DNA from: Orientallactaga sibirica
Taxonomy: Eukaryota > Chordata > Mammalia > Rodentia > Dipodidae
Reading direction: 5' to 3'
NCBI GenBank assembly: GCA_036365145.1
Contig: JAEOAD010000240.1
Span: 1,302,001-1,366,000 of the forward strand
DNA length: 64,000 nt
Positions 43,916 through 55,040 of this stretch are shown here, piece after piece. Under the pieces are notes generated by a model. It was not told the DNA's origin. It was given only the letters and a program-made list of their open reading frames with translations, and made no database searches. Every line of letters starts with the position of its first letter. Position 1 is the stretch's first letter. The position numbers and the translations under genes were made by a program.

Positions 43916-45563
43916 CCTGGCAGGTCCGCTTCCTAACACAGCACCTTCCGCTTCAGCAGGCCACCTCCTCTGATCTTGCCAATCCCCACTGTTTGCCTCC
44001 TGTCAACAGTGCCCTATACCTGCCAACTAAGGGGACCCCCAGCTTCCGCTGGTGGAGCCTGGTGTCTCACAACCCTCCCTGTCCCTACTGCCCTCCCAGT
44101 GCTGGCATCTACCTGATGATGCTTCCTTGGGGCATCACTCCTGCTCCAGACAGAGAGCACAGGAATATCTGGAAACCACCCAGCAGGGAGTTTACACTGA
44201 TTCCTGTACAACCCACTCAGCTGGGTACAGTAGGGGAATAGGGCAAAGTGCTACAGCCCCTGAACTCCACATCAAGGAATGGCTGTGATTCTGGGATGAA
44301 GAATTTCCAGACCTCCAAGCACAGCTCTAGTATTAGCCACCAGTTCAGATCGATAGGTGTGGTTGCAACCTCCACAGTCCCAGCACCTGTGAATACAATG
44401 CCAGCCTACTCCAATCAGGTTCAAACCCCAAATAGAATACTCACTGAAGACCCTTCAGGGGCAAATACTTCCTTCCTCCTTAATAAAATGTACTTTTACC
44501 CTGAAATGTGCAGACCCCATTTAAAAAAAAAGAGAGACAACAGAGATCTCCACCAAGGTTGCCTAGTCCAACAATGGAAGTCTCCAATGAAGACATACAG
44601 GAGACAACAAATTGAATTCCAAATAAGCTTGTAAACAAGCCCTGACCAAGCAAATGGCTGAACATTAGAAGCAAATGATTAAAAAAACAGCAATCACATA
44701 AATGAAATTGAGCAGAATCACCTCTTACAGCACAAAGGTTTTGTCACTAGTCTTAATTTAATCGAAGAAAACAAGACAGACCTCAAAAACAGAGCTAAAT
44801 GAATTGAAGGTGAGTCAACAAATCTCAATAACCAGCTGATTAAGCCTAGTGAAGATATGAATAAATGCAAGAATGAATTCAAAGAAGCACCAAGAACATC
44901 AAACCACAACCTGAAACTGGAACTCAATAAAGGGAAATGAAACTAAAGAGAAATGAAATAGAAAACAAAAATAAAATAGAGCTTCTAAAATCCTCCTAGA
45001 GACTCTTACTAACAGAGTTAATCATGTGGAGGACAGAACCTCAGATCTGGAAGGTGAAAGATGAAAAATGGTTCAGGACAAGTAAGCCACTTTTTACTCA
45101 TCAAAGGAATGATCCAACAAGATGACATCACAATCATAAATCTATATGTACCAAACACTGATATACCACAGTTTATAAAACAAAACTTACTTTACAACTG
45201 ATAAGAAATAAATCCCAATACCATCATTGTAGGGGATTTCAATACCCCACTTCATCCATAGATAGATCATTTAAGCAGAAAATCAACAGGGAAATAATAG
45301 AACTTAACACCATAGATCAATTTGACCTAACAGACATCTACAGAATATTCTACCCTAATTCTACAGAATACATATTCTTTTCAGCAGCTTGAGTTGCTGG
45401 TATATCTGAGAAGTAACTAGAGGGACAGATAAGAGGGATGGAAGGGTTTGGGGGAGATGTACACAAAACCAAATCCAAAATGAATTGGTACCATAAAAAT
45501 CTTTCTCCTGGGTGGCAGACTAAAAGACATAACCCTCAATAGGAGCAAGGAGGGATTGTCTGG
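43916..45563 (+). mobile_element. Internally deleted L1: 5' UTR, ORF1 part, endonuclease fragment, 3' tail
   Basis: About 43916-44620 is 5' UTR-like; 44560-45080 is A-rich ORF1 coiled-coil-like with open piece 44248-44634 and many stops; 45085-45388 matches the ORF2 endonuclease region (GTAGGGGATTTCAATACCCC at 45230). From about 45390 the sequence changes to a different block ending at 45563. More than 3 kb of ORF2 is missing. The solo LTR at 45564 then interrupts. Confidence 0.65.
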
Positions 45564-45924
45564 TGTAGCAGACAGCTTTGGGTTTACTGAGAAGAACTTC
45601 CAGACCAGGCGAAGTTATGGAGGAAGGGATATTTATTGAAACTTACAGATCCAGGGGAAGTTCCATAATGGCAGAAGAAGCTGGCCTGTTCTTATAGGAC
45701 CAGACAGAGAGAGGAGAAAGAATCCAAAAGCCAAAAGCCACACAGCACAGCACATCTCAGGAACTCCAGCTAAACACACTTTGCATATCTACAGATTGAA
45801 ATCCTAAACCCACCACCACACCATAAAATCCACCTAGAGACACTGCCTCCAGCAAGGTGGCTGCAGATGCAAAGTACAAACTAATAAAACACTGAATACA
45901 TTGGGGGCCATCTAAACTACTACA
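45564..45924 (-). mobile_element. Solo LTR (family A)
   Basis: 361 bp, TGTAGCAGACAGC to AAACTACTACA on the plus strand. Perfect 5-bp duplication TCTGG at 45559-45563 and 45925-45929. Confidence 0.92.
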
Positions 45925-45954
45925 TCTGGTAAGAAAGGTTCTGAACGGGGTGAG

Positions 45955-46340
45955 ATGAAGCTTAACCTTAAACATTTGGCTCTGGCTTTTAACTTCCGGT
46001 ACCAGAAATCAGTTACAATCCATGTTGTGCAGTTGATCAGAGAGACCTACAAGGTCCCCCAAACAAGACAGGCTTCCGTCAAAGCACTGGATTACCCACT
46101 TGAGGTAAAAGGTAAGACCCTATTGCTGAAGATAGCACATGCTGCTGACAGAGAACATCAAGAGACCTGGCTGAATCTGTTCCCAGATGGTTAGCCAGTA
46201 TAGTGCTAGAAAGTGCTACACAAACTTCTGTGGGAAAATGGCCATCAACATTGTGAGCAAGCAGGGGACCGTGCTATATGGAAGTAACCGACCTGACAAG
46301 ATATATACATCTTGACAGCTTTTGCTTCCTTAATAAATTC
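45955..46340 (+). pseudogene. Unidentified coding-like fragment
   Basis: The 79-codon frame 45955-46194 looks protein-like in composition (HVVQLIRETYKVPQTRQASV, then ALDYPLEVKGKTLLLKIAHA) and stops at TAG 46192. A coding-like stretch seems to resume in another frame (KMAINIVSKQGTVLYGSN at about 46237-46290) and AATAAA follows at 46332. This resembles a frameshifted processed copy of a gene or of a repeat-encoded protein. I do not recognise the family, and the left end may be cut by the LTR insertion. Confidence 0.35.
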
Positions 46341-46386
46341 AACAGAGCAAGTAACTAGTATGTATCTTTAGAGATATTCTTGTGGG

Positions 46387-46596
46387 ACCAGGAAGATGAC
46401 TCAGTACTTGAAGGTGCTTACTAGCCTGGATTCAATTTTCCACCACCTGCAAAAAGCCAAATGCAAAGTGGCACATGCATCTGTGGTCCCAGTGCATGAA
46501 CAAGGGGAGGTGAAACCTGGAGAATCTGAAGCCCATGGGCCAGCTAGTCTGGCACTTTGTTTGCAGCAGCAAGAGACCCAGTCTCAAAGAAAGTGG
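46387..46596 (+). mobile_element. B4-like SINE
   Basis: GGACCAGGAAGATGACTCAG head with a B1-like second half ending CAAGAGACCCAGTCTCAAAG. Confidence 0.65.
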
Positions 46597-46608
46597 AGCA
46601 CAGACATT

Positions 46609-46763
46609 GTTTTTTTGCAAGGTAGGGTCTCACTCTGGCCCAGGCTGACCTGGAATTAACTTTGCAGTCTGAGGGTTGCCTTGAACTCATGGTGATCCTT
46701 CTACCTTCTATCTCTGCCTCCTGACTGCTGGGATTAAAGGCATATGCCACCACACCCAGCCAT
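46609..46763 (-). mobile_element. B1-like SINE
   Basis: Antisense B1. Flanks AGCACAGACAT and AGCACCGACAT differ by one base. Confidence 0.93.
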
Positions 46764-46774
46764 AGCACCGACAT

Positions 46775-48545
46775 ATAAGCTGTGGCATGTATACATGCAT
46801 ACATACACCCACACAAACAAATAATAAATACATACTCACACAATGTAGTAGTACAAAAGGAAGAAATGTGGAATGGATTTTATTTTTTCAATAGCATCAT
46901 GCCACTAACTGTGACTGGGCAAAGAGATATAAGCTGAGCAGTGTAAATAAGGAATCTACATGCCACCTTCAAAACACTGCAAAAGATTCTCAACCTATTG
47001 TCTTTATCCTGCTGCTTTAATAAGAGGTCATGGAGAATATATTATGAGGCCAAAGAGACAAACAATACTCTTATAGCAGAAACCAAGAAGACTGGCCTTT
47101 TCTATATCTTTTCTGATTCTGTGCCAGACACATTACTGATATTCACACCTGTGATATCTTTTCCTTATCTCTCAAATGCTACTTAGGTGCTTAAAAGTTG
47201 ACTCTAGAACACAGAATCTAAGATGCTATACTCCTCGGCAATAAGAAAAAAGACTGGGGACTACTTTGAGCCTTTTACCAGCAGTATTGGAGTTTTATAT
47301 CTTATTCTTATCTCATCCTTCATACCATTCCTGACTTAGTGGAGATTTCAAACATTTCACCATGTTTTTTTTCTAGAGAAAAGACAGTCACAGGACCATG
47401 TTGTGACATGGTAAAAACCTCTCAAAGGTAATCAAGACAAATGTGAAGGAAGAGGGCATTGAAGCCATTCATCATTCAAGAAGACACCTGAAATGACCAT
47501 AATTGCTGTTTTAATAGAAACACTTCTACCATGATTTGCTCCCAGGTTCAGCTGAAATGCACTTAATTCATGGCTGACACATTTGTTGGGTCTCCCAAGG
47601 GCAAATCTACTGCAGTCTATTGGAATTTTAATGTTTATAAGGTTAGGAGCCTTTGTCTTTGTAGTAATTCTTCAGAGTGTCCTTAGCAAATCTGAGGTGG
47701 AACAACTCTAGAATAAAAGGCCACTGATAAAGAAAGGGAAAATTACAGAAGATTAAATGTTCTAATTTTGGTTAAATGTCATCGAAAGAGGCCTTAGGGA
47801 TGGTTCAAGCAGTAACTAGATTTAATAGATACTGAAATATAGATTGGGTGCAGGGGGTGGTTTTTGCATGTTCATGTACTAAGACTTCCCCCACCAGGGG
47901 ACTCCCACTACTGCTGTAGAGGTGAGAGCTGGCTTATTTCCAGAGCAATGAATGGCATCTTCTTTTTGTCCTCCCTTCTCTCTCCCTTCCATTGAAAAGA
48001 CAGTGTCCATACTTAAAAAAATGTTCTTTGCCCTACCCCCAAATACTTTGATTAGTAGTTTTTATTCGCTATTTTCCAGAGCATTCTGTGGTGGTATCAA
48101 CAGCTTTTGTGTACTGTTTTATACTTGTTAAACTTACTCAGGATAATCGACTCTCAGTCTGTAGTGAAGTGGGGGGAAAGTCTTAAATGTATAGAAACTT
48201 TTAGTGTAATATCCTTATGCAGGCAATCTAGATAAGAGAACATTTGTAATATCTCTCTTAAGAGGCAACTGGTAATTGCAATGTAGATCACAAGGTGTAA
48301 GAAATGCCTGGGACAATGTTTGTGTCTCTTGGTAGAAACGTGGTTTTATTCAGGGCTAAGATTTCAGTGGCAGAACACAGGGTTTTCCCTTTGCCAGGTG
48401 AAGGACCTTGAAGGATCCATCAGCTTCTCTGCTGAGTGGCTTACCTCAATTAGCTGTTACAACATCCCTAGGAGAGTCAAGAGTATCCTGGTCCCAGAAG
48501 TTAGGAAATTGTGGACGATCTGTTGCTAAGTTTCACAGATGCCAT
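46775..48545. other. Upstream flank of SLC35F1, no repeat or gene recognised
   Basis: Longest stretch of unique-looking sequence before the CpG island. A short CA/TA-rich patch is at 46795-46845. It may hold distal promoter elements but none is evident by eye. Confidence 0.4.
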
Positions 48546-49408
48546 TGGAACTGGATTCGCTTACTGTCCGTTAGCCGCGCTCCATTGTCTAAGCAGCGGC
48601 ATTTGTGGGTGATTTGATTTGCGTTTCCCAGTTTCCAGAATGCATTCTCCGTGAGAACTGTTCTCCCCTTACTTCCTTCAGGTCCACCATGATGAGGTGG
48701 ACTAGGAAGCCGGCCAGCACCAGCGCGTCCTGCCGCTGTCCTAGCCGGTGGTGCTGATTCCTCCCAGGCTGGGCAGGAGCTAGAAGAGTCCCCTCTCCTC
48801 TCGGAGGATCTGTTCCTATGCGTTTGTATAAGGCAAAACCACCACAGTCGTGGCGACCTAGACCCTGGGCCTGGTGGCCGCCGAGGAAGGGCCGGGATTC
48901 CGGCGTCTCCCGAGCGCCCTCTGGCGACGCGGAGCGCCGATCACGCCCCGACCCTCCGGCGCGGCGCCCCCGCCCGCCCGCTCGCCCGCCTGCCCGGCGC
49001 TCGCCGCTCGGCTCTCGGCTCTTGGTCTCACTCCGAGCGGACGGCCGCCTTCGGAGCGCTCCGGCTCGGGCTGACGCGGCGCCTCCGCTCGCTGGAGCGG
49101 TTCCGGGCCAGGGAGCAGAGGTGAAGCCCGAGAGCCGCGCTCTGTTCCCCGCGGGCCCCCCGCAGGCACCCGCCGACACCCTTCTCGGGGCGCGGGGAGG
49201 CTCCCCTGGACCCGGACCCAGTGAGCGCCGGGCTGGGCGTAGGCGGCGGCCCGAGCCGCGCAGCCTCCCCGCCTTGCCTTTCCGCAGCTGCATCGCCCCG
49301 CGGGCCGGGCCCTCGCCGGTCCTCCGCGCTCCCGGGCCGGAGCCGGCGCGCCATGCGCCCGGCCGCCTTCTGATCGCCGCCGCCGCCGCCCCGCCCCGCC
49401 CCGCCGCG

Positions 49409-49569
49409 ATGATCCCCGCCGAGCCTCCGCTGCCGCTGCCGCCGCCGCCGCCGGCCCCGAACCATGTGGTGACCACCATCGAGAACCTGCCGGCCGAGGG
49501 CGGCGGGCGGAGCCTGTCCGCCTCCTCCCGGGCTGGCCTGAGCCAGAGGATCCGCAAAGTGCTGAACAG
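49409..49569 (+). CDS. SLC35F1: SLC35F1 exon 1 coding part (solute carrier 35 family F member 1)
   Basis: Encodes the cytosolic N-terminus of a multi-pass transporter-like protein of the SLC35 nucleotide-sugar/drug-metabolite transporter superfamily; its substrate is not settled. The 53 codons plus two bases start MIPAEPP, run through a Pro-rich tract (residues 6-17), then NHVVTTIENLPAEG and SLSASSRAGLSQRIRKVLN, which match the known SLC35F1 N-terminus. It ends AACAG|GTGAGT, so the Arg codon is split in phase 2, agreeing with the next residues of the family being encoded downstream. ATG 49409 has G at -3. Membrane segments are all in later exons beyond the window. The frame is open upstream to 48818 without a stop, which I take as 5' UTR. 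Confidence 0.93.
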
Positions 49570-49575
49570 GTGAGT
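49570..49575 (+). other. SLC35F1: Splice donor of SLC35F1 exon 1
   Basis: CAG|GTGAGT is a near-perfect donor. Intron 1 continues past the end of the window, at least 14.4 kb, consistent with this gene having a very long first intron. Confidence 0.9.
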
Positions 49576-49930
49576 AGAGGCGCCCGCCGAGGGTGCGGGG
49601 AGCGCGGCCCAGGGCGCCAGCCCGTTCTCCTCTGCGACCCCCGGACGTCCCCGAGGTCCTTCAGGACCGGGTCGGGGCCAGGGCCACAGAGGGGCTCGAC
49701 GAACTCGCGCGACGCCCGCGGAGAGGCTGCGGCAGCTTTGTCCAGGCACCGGGATCCCTGGAGCGCGAGCCGCAGGCTCCTCCCAGGAGGAGTTGGGGAC
49801 CGGCGAGATGTAGCGTCCTGCAGCTGCCCTCTGTGTGTGCCACTCGCGCTCTCTCACGCTGGCTGCCTTCCTTCCCCTTCCTTCTCGTACCCTAGCTTTG
49901 CGCTCTGAGGACCCAGGAACATGGGCCAGG

Positions 49931-50851
49931 GCGGAGGCGGGAAGGCGCCAGGCTGGGGAGATGGGGTGGAAGGCGCCAACCCTGGGTTGTGGCTCGCCCG
50001 CCCCGGGGCCACTGACCTCCTCTCCAGGGACCATGGCCCTGGCAAACTGGAGGGAATTCCACTTGTGCCTGGACTCCAGGGTCGCCGCGCAGACCCTTAC
50101 TGGCTTGAAGCCAGGGAAAGGGAGGCTACAGGCCTGGACCAGGTAAATGCAAAGTGCGGTATGTTGCCAGAATGGTGTGAGAAGTAGGCACCTGCTCATT
50201 CCCAAGCTGGCTAACGCCTGGGATCGCAGGTGCCTCTAATGCTGGATTGTGCATAGTGGGTTATAGAGGACAAGGTGTTTTACCTTGATGGCCAGGTTAG
50301 TGAAAATAGGACTCCCTCATGGCGCCCCTGACTCAACTATGATGTGAAATAGACTTTTGCTACTTTAAGTTACCCCCCCCCCACGCTTTTTGATGCGCAA
50401 CTCTTCCGGTGGCACTATTCATACAGGTTTCTGCATGACACTGTTTTGGCTAGCAAAGGTTCTCTGTGGAATTCACATGGAACTATTTGCAGCTTAAAGC
50501 TCTTCTGAGGGCACAAAAATAAGTAGAGAAATAAGAGCTTAAAAATGGGAGTATTCTTGAACACCATCCAAGAGTTTTGTGTGAGGAATCAACATTTTAA
50601 TATCTTATTTATGGGCATTTCTTCATGTTTCCATTTCTCATCAAACAAGAAGCAATTCACTTGTAAGAGACACATGAGTTGGTAATAGAAAGTCAAGGTT
50701 TCCTTGTCATTTATAGCTTTGGAGAACACATTTCAAACTATTGCATTTAAAAGATGATAAGAAACATAAGTCAAAAAGATGATGACTTAGTACATATTAT
50801 GTAGGTATCCTGTTCTTTATGAATATTATAGTTTCTTAACTTGGCAATATA
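49931..50851 (+). other. Start of SLC35F1 intron 1, no repeat recognised
   Basis: GC content falls from about 49930. A C-run (CCCCCCCCC) is at 50372-50382. No gene or repeat is recognised. Confidence 0.5.
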
Positions 50852-51092
50852 TTTTTTAATTTTTTTGTTTATTTTTAATTTACTTTATTGAGAGCGACAG
50901 ACAGAGAGAGAAAGAGGTAGATAGACAGATAGATAGAGAATGGGCACAGCAGGGCCTCCAGCCACTTCAAACTCCAGATGCATGCGCCACTTTGTGCATC
51001 TGGATTACGTGGGTCCTGGGGAATGAAGCCTCGAACATGGGTCCTTAAGCTTCACAGGCAAGCACTTAACCACTAAGCCATCTCTCCTGGCC
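50852..51092 (-). mobile_element. ID-like SINE
   Basis: Antisense. Flanks CTTAACTTGGCAATAT and CTTAACTTGCCAATAT differ by one base. Confidence 0.94.
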
Positions 51093-51486
51093 CTTAACTT
51101 GCCAATATTTTAAGGAGAATATGTTAGTTATTAATTCTCATCACAGTTAAAACAGTGATGTGATAGTTCATTAGTTTATTCTTATTTGGGCATTATTATT
51201 GACTCTGTAGTGGTCATTCTTGATATATAATGAATCTTAGGATCCAGAATGATAATGTTATTCCTTAGCTTCTAGCTAGCCACATGGCTTGTGGCAGAGT
51301 CAATTTTTATGTACAAAGTCTTGGTTCTGTCACTTGTAAAATATGCTTAGTGACAGTTGTCTCACCTTGTGACTATGGTTTTGAGAATTAGATAAGAGAG
51401 AATCAAACACTTGGAATAGAAAGCTTGGCATATCTTTTACTTTCAGCTCATTTTTGTTGTCTAAGGTCTGGGAGCAACACAGGCAC
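51093..51486. other. Nothing recognised
   Basis: AT-rich intronic sequence. Confidence 0.4.
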
Positions 51487-52133
51487 ATAAAATGTATGTG
51501 TGTGCCATGGCACTCAGGTGGAGGTCAGAGGACAACTTCTGGGTGTAGGTTCTTACTTTCCACCTCATTCAAGGCAAGGTGTCTCATTGTTCATCACGCT
51601 GTTTGCTATGCCAGCTGGCTCATGAGCTTCTGGCAGGTTCTTCTGTCTTTGCCTCATTTTTGCCATAGGTATGTTAGGGTTACCAATGACTGCTACAGCA
51701 TCTGGCTTTTGACATGATGTTGCAGTCAGGTTTGTGTTGCTGACAGCAAACACCTGACCAAGAGTAGCTTGTGGGAGAAAGGGTTTATTTTGGCTTACAG
51801 ACTTGAGGGGAAACTCCATGATGGTAGGGGGAAATGATGGCATAAGCAGAGGGTGGACACATCTCCTGGCCAACATCAGGTGGGGAACAGCTACAGGAGA
51901 GTGTGCCAACACTGACAAAGGGAAGCTGGCTATAACAGCCATAAAGCCTGCCTGTAACAATACACTGTCTTCAGGAAGATTCAATTGTCAAATTGCCACC
52001 AGTTGGGGACCTAAGCATTCAGGACACATCAGTTTATGGGGGATGCCTGCATCAAACCACCACATGTGGGTTCTGGGCATCTTAACTTAGGTACTGAGGC
52101 AGAATTTTATCCACTGAGCCATCTCCTCAGGCT
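51487..52133 (-). mobile_element. B3-like SINE split by an LTR
   Basis: 51487-51717 (GGTGGAGGTCAGAGGACAAC) and 52063-52133 (GTGGGTTCTGGGCATCTTA to ATCTCCTCAGGC) are one antisense B3-like SINE. The 139-codon frame at 51565-51984 spans the SINE and LTR and is not a gene. Confidence 0.78.
51718..52062 (-). mobile_element. MaLR-like solo LTR inside the B3-like SINE
   Basis: About 345 bp, TGTTGCAGTCAGG to CAAACCACCA on the plus strand. Flanks CATGA and CATGT match at 4 of 5. Its antisense carries CCAAAATAAACCC, a poly(A) signal near the 3' end. Similar to the LTR piece at 56195-56402. Confidence 0.78.
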
Positions 52134-53566
52134 TTAGTTTTTGTCTTTAGAGTATTATCCTATCAGAGGAAAGTAAGATACAACAAAAAGAAAATACTCC
52201 AAGGGCCTGTTGGTAACCCTTCCACAGAAATTGCAGATCAAGTAGATTCCTTGGAAACATGCAGGTGTAGGTACTAGCTATATATGTATTAAACTATCCA
52301 AAGATTTTTCTCCTCCAAAATGATTAGTTAATAAAGTGTCTTAAAAAAGGAGTGATTTTTTATATGTGTGTTTTAATTTAACTTTTCCCATTCCAATATT
52401 ATTTTCAATTTTTCACAAAGTAACTATGAATTTCTATTATAATCCACTTTCTTCCTAATGAAACATTTATTGGGTTGTCTAACAGAAGGCTTTCTGCTGT
52501 TTGAGTCTTGCAAGGGAAATGTTTATTCATTAGATGAAACCACTGGTTTTCCTGAGCCATTATTGGAACTGATTTTAAATTTATACTCACATTTATTAAT
52601 TTTCAAAGTTTGAAAATTAACAAATAATTTATTAATTAAAAGTAGGAAAACACTTAAAATTATAAACCAAGGACCCTAAAGGATGAAACATGAAAGGTAG
52701 CAAGTCTGCAAAGAATGGATGTCCAGCTGGGAAAGTTATCATGCAGAATGGGTCAGTACATATGCATAGCATTTCTGCATCATCTATAAGGTGGACAGAA
52801 CATTGTTATCCAATGAAATGTTTGCCAAGAAATAGGGTCATACTTAAGCCAGGTATTAGATTTGGTCCAAGAAGATATATCATAATGCAAATGATCTTGT
52901 CCTCTGAAGTATGAAGGCTTTTTGTTAAGAAATTGATAGTCAAGTTTTCCACAAGCTGCTCCTTCTAACAGATGTCAACATGAAAAGAAAGATCAAGTTA
53001 TAAGATTTTTCCAAATTGATTAAAAACAGGAGTATTTTTTTAAATGATGTCTGAAGGATGTGCTTATTTTTAATTGAAAGGACATTTTTAAAAATATTAT
53101 TGAGGAGTTTCGTATTTATGCAGAAAGCTTAGATGAATGATTGTTTATGATAAGGGAATGTTTGGTTTACTTGGAATAAATATGATATACTTCCAAGAAA
53201 TTAATGTGAAATCATTTGGATGTTTAAATAATTTTTCTTTGACCATTGACTTCATCCAAACTTTAGTGTCATAGGACCATAATAACACAGTAGATACCCA
53301 TTTTTACTGTATACACTGCTGTAGATGTAATAATATAGGAACTGAGCTGGCAGTCCACATAGTTCTGAAGTTACTTGATGTGAAGCACAATTTATTGTTT
53401 AGTAGAAAGGGAGGAAGGGGGACTTAATAGAATGGTTTTGTATATATGTAAGTAGAAGACCAGATTAATAGGGGTGAAAAGGCCTAAGTGAGGTCAGGGG
53501 AAGAGATTGAGTGAAGAAAAAAGGTGGAGGGAGGGCTAATCAAAATCATATGGAAACCTGCTTTTC
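52134..53566. other. SLC35F1 intron 1, nothing recognised
   Basis: AT-rich, no repeat or reading frame of note. Confidence 0.45.
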
Positions 53567-54590
53567 TGAACAATGGAACACTCAGAAGCTATAGATTGTT
53601 AGTAGGACATTTTCAGTGCCAGGGATGGGATACATTCCAGTGAGTTGTTGGCCAGGGAGGTCACAGATACCCCCAAAACATTATAAGTCATTGCCAAGGC
53701 CCTTGGTTTCCTACCAGGAATAGATGGTAAGACCCTATTGCTGAAGACTCCACATACTTGGGCTGCAAAGTCACTGAGAAATCTTGCTGGAGCTCAGCTG
53801 ACAGCCTCCTCCTTGTGGACCAGCTGACAGAAAGTTGGAAAAAGCTACACTGCATGCAGTCCAATGGGAGAGAGAAAACACCAATGAAGATACTCAACAG
53901 TGAACACTGCAAGCTTTAAATTTGGCCATCAGGCCAAATGAGCCAACAGGTGCAATAGTGGCATGTCTGTTATGGGGGAAACCAACTGCTGTCTAATTGG
54001 ACTGAAAACCTATGACGGGTAGTCATGAGCTCTAGGGATGTAATATCTGCTGGTGTCTGGCTAAATGTATATACTATGCTCACCAAACTGCCCAGTAAGC
54101 ACTTCTGTTAATGTCCACACCCATATATTAATGCTACTCACACTTTTGGTTAGAGAAGCTTCTCTTTTTAGATGGTGGTGAACTTGGGATGACTCAGAAG
54201 GCACCATGGTGCTGAGAAGAAGGGACAGAAGAGTGCTCAGCACTGAAACATCTCTAACACACCTTCCAAGGCTCAGGGTCCATTGCGAAAGAGGGAGTGG
54301 AAAGAATGTAAGAGCCAAAGGAAGAGTAGGACTCCTTATAACGTGCTCCTCCAGACATAAAATGGCCTGGATATCCATGACATCTGAGTGCCTGACACTA
54401 CTTACACAAGACCATCATAATAGGAGGAAAAGATCATGACATCAAAATGAAAAGACAGATTGATTGAGAGGAGGAGGGGATATGATGGAGAGTGGAGTTT
54501 CAAAGGGGAAAGTGGGGGGAGGGAAGGAAGTACCAAGGGATATTGTCTACAATTAAGGAAGTTGTCAATAAGCAAAAAAGTAGAATGTAA
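53567..54590 (+). mobile_element. L1-like 3' end, about 1 kb
   Basis: Reverse-complement relative of 11798-12847 over its whole length, ending GTTGTCAATAAGCAAAAAAG. Relative to that copy it lacks about 30 bases around 54005. Its left boundary is uncertain. Frames in it (53688-53912, 54061-54378, 54206-54439) mirror those in the sister copy and are not genes. Confidence 0.68.
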
Positions 54591-54604
54591 AAGTGAATCT
54601 TTAA

Positions 54605-55040
54605 TTTTTTATTTTTAGTTTTTATTTATTTATATGGAAGGAGATGAGGGGGGAGCAAGAAATAAAGAATTGGTGTGCTAGGACCTCTTCTTGCTACTGC
54701 AAATGACATCCAGATGTGTGTGCCTCTTTGTGCATTTGCATTATGTGTATGTGGATACTGGAAAATTGAATCCAGGTCAGTAGGCTTTGTAAGAAACCAC
54801 CTGTAGGCTGGACAAATTGCTTAGTGGTTAAGGTGCTTGCCTGCAAAACCTAAGGACCCAGGTTTAATTCCTCAGTACCCACGTAAGGCAGATGCACATA
54901 ATTTCCCATGCGTCTGGAGTTCATTTGCAGTGGCTGGAGACCCTGCCACCAAATCTTTCTTTCTCTCTCTCAAATAAATAAATAAAATGTTAATTTTTTT
55001 AAAGAAACCACCTTTAACTGCTGAACCATTCCCCAGCCCC
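54605..55040 (-). mobile_element. ID-like SINE, split by another ID-like SINE
   Basis: Antisense halves at 54605-54802 and 55002-55040 (ending CATTCCCCAGCCCC). Confidence 0.85.
54803..55001 (+). mobile_element. ID-like SINE nested in an opposite-strand ID-like SINE
   Basis: The perfect 12-bp duplication AAGAAACCACCT is at 54791-54802 and 55002-55013. Confidence 0.95.

Larger units (their letters stand above)
48590..49930 (+). promoter_or_regulatory. SLC35F1: CpG island promoter of SLC35F1
   Basis: The composition changes sharply from AT-rich to very GC- and CpG-rich, densest at 48890-49510, and falls off by about 49930. The island spans the start codon and first splice donor. GC boxes of the CCCCGCCCC type are at 49389-49404 and GGGCGG-type sites lie near 49501. 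No TATA box is evident, which fits a CpG-island promoter with dispersed starts. The exact transcription start cannot be set from sequence alone. Confidence 0.88.

Noticed and set aside
48589..50205. 538-codon minus-strand open frame over the CpG island
   Set aside because: Very GC-rich DNA has few stop codons. The product is low-complexity Gly/Ala/Arg/Pro-rich with no domain, and it is antisense to a well-supported SLC35F1 exon.
51565..51984. 139-codon minus-strand frame as a gene
   Set aside because: It lies across a B3-like SINE and a MaLR-like LTR.
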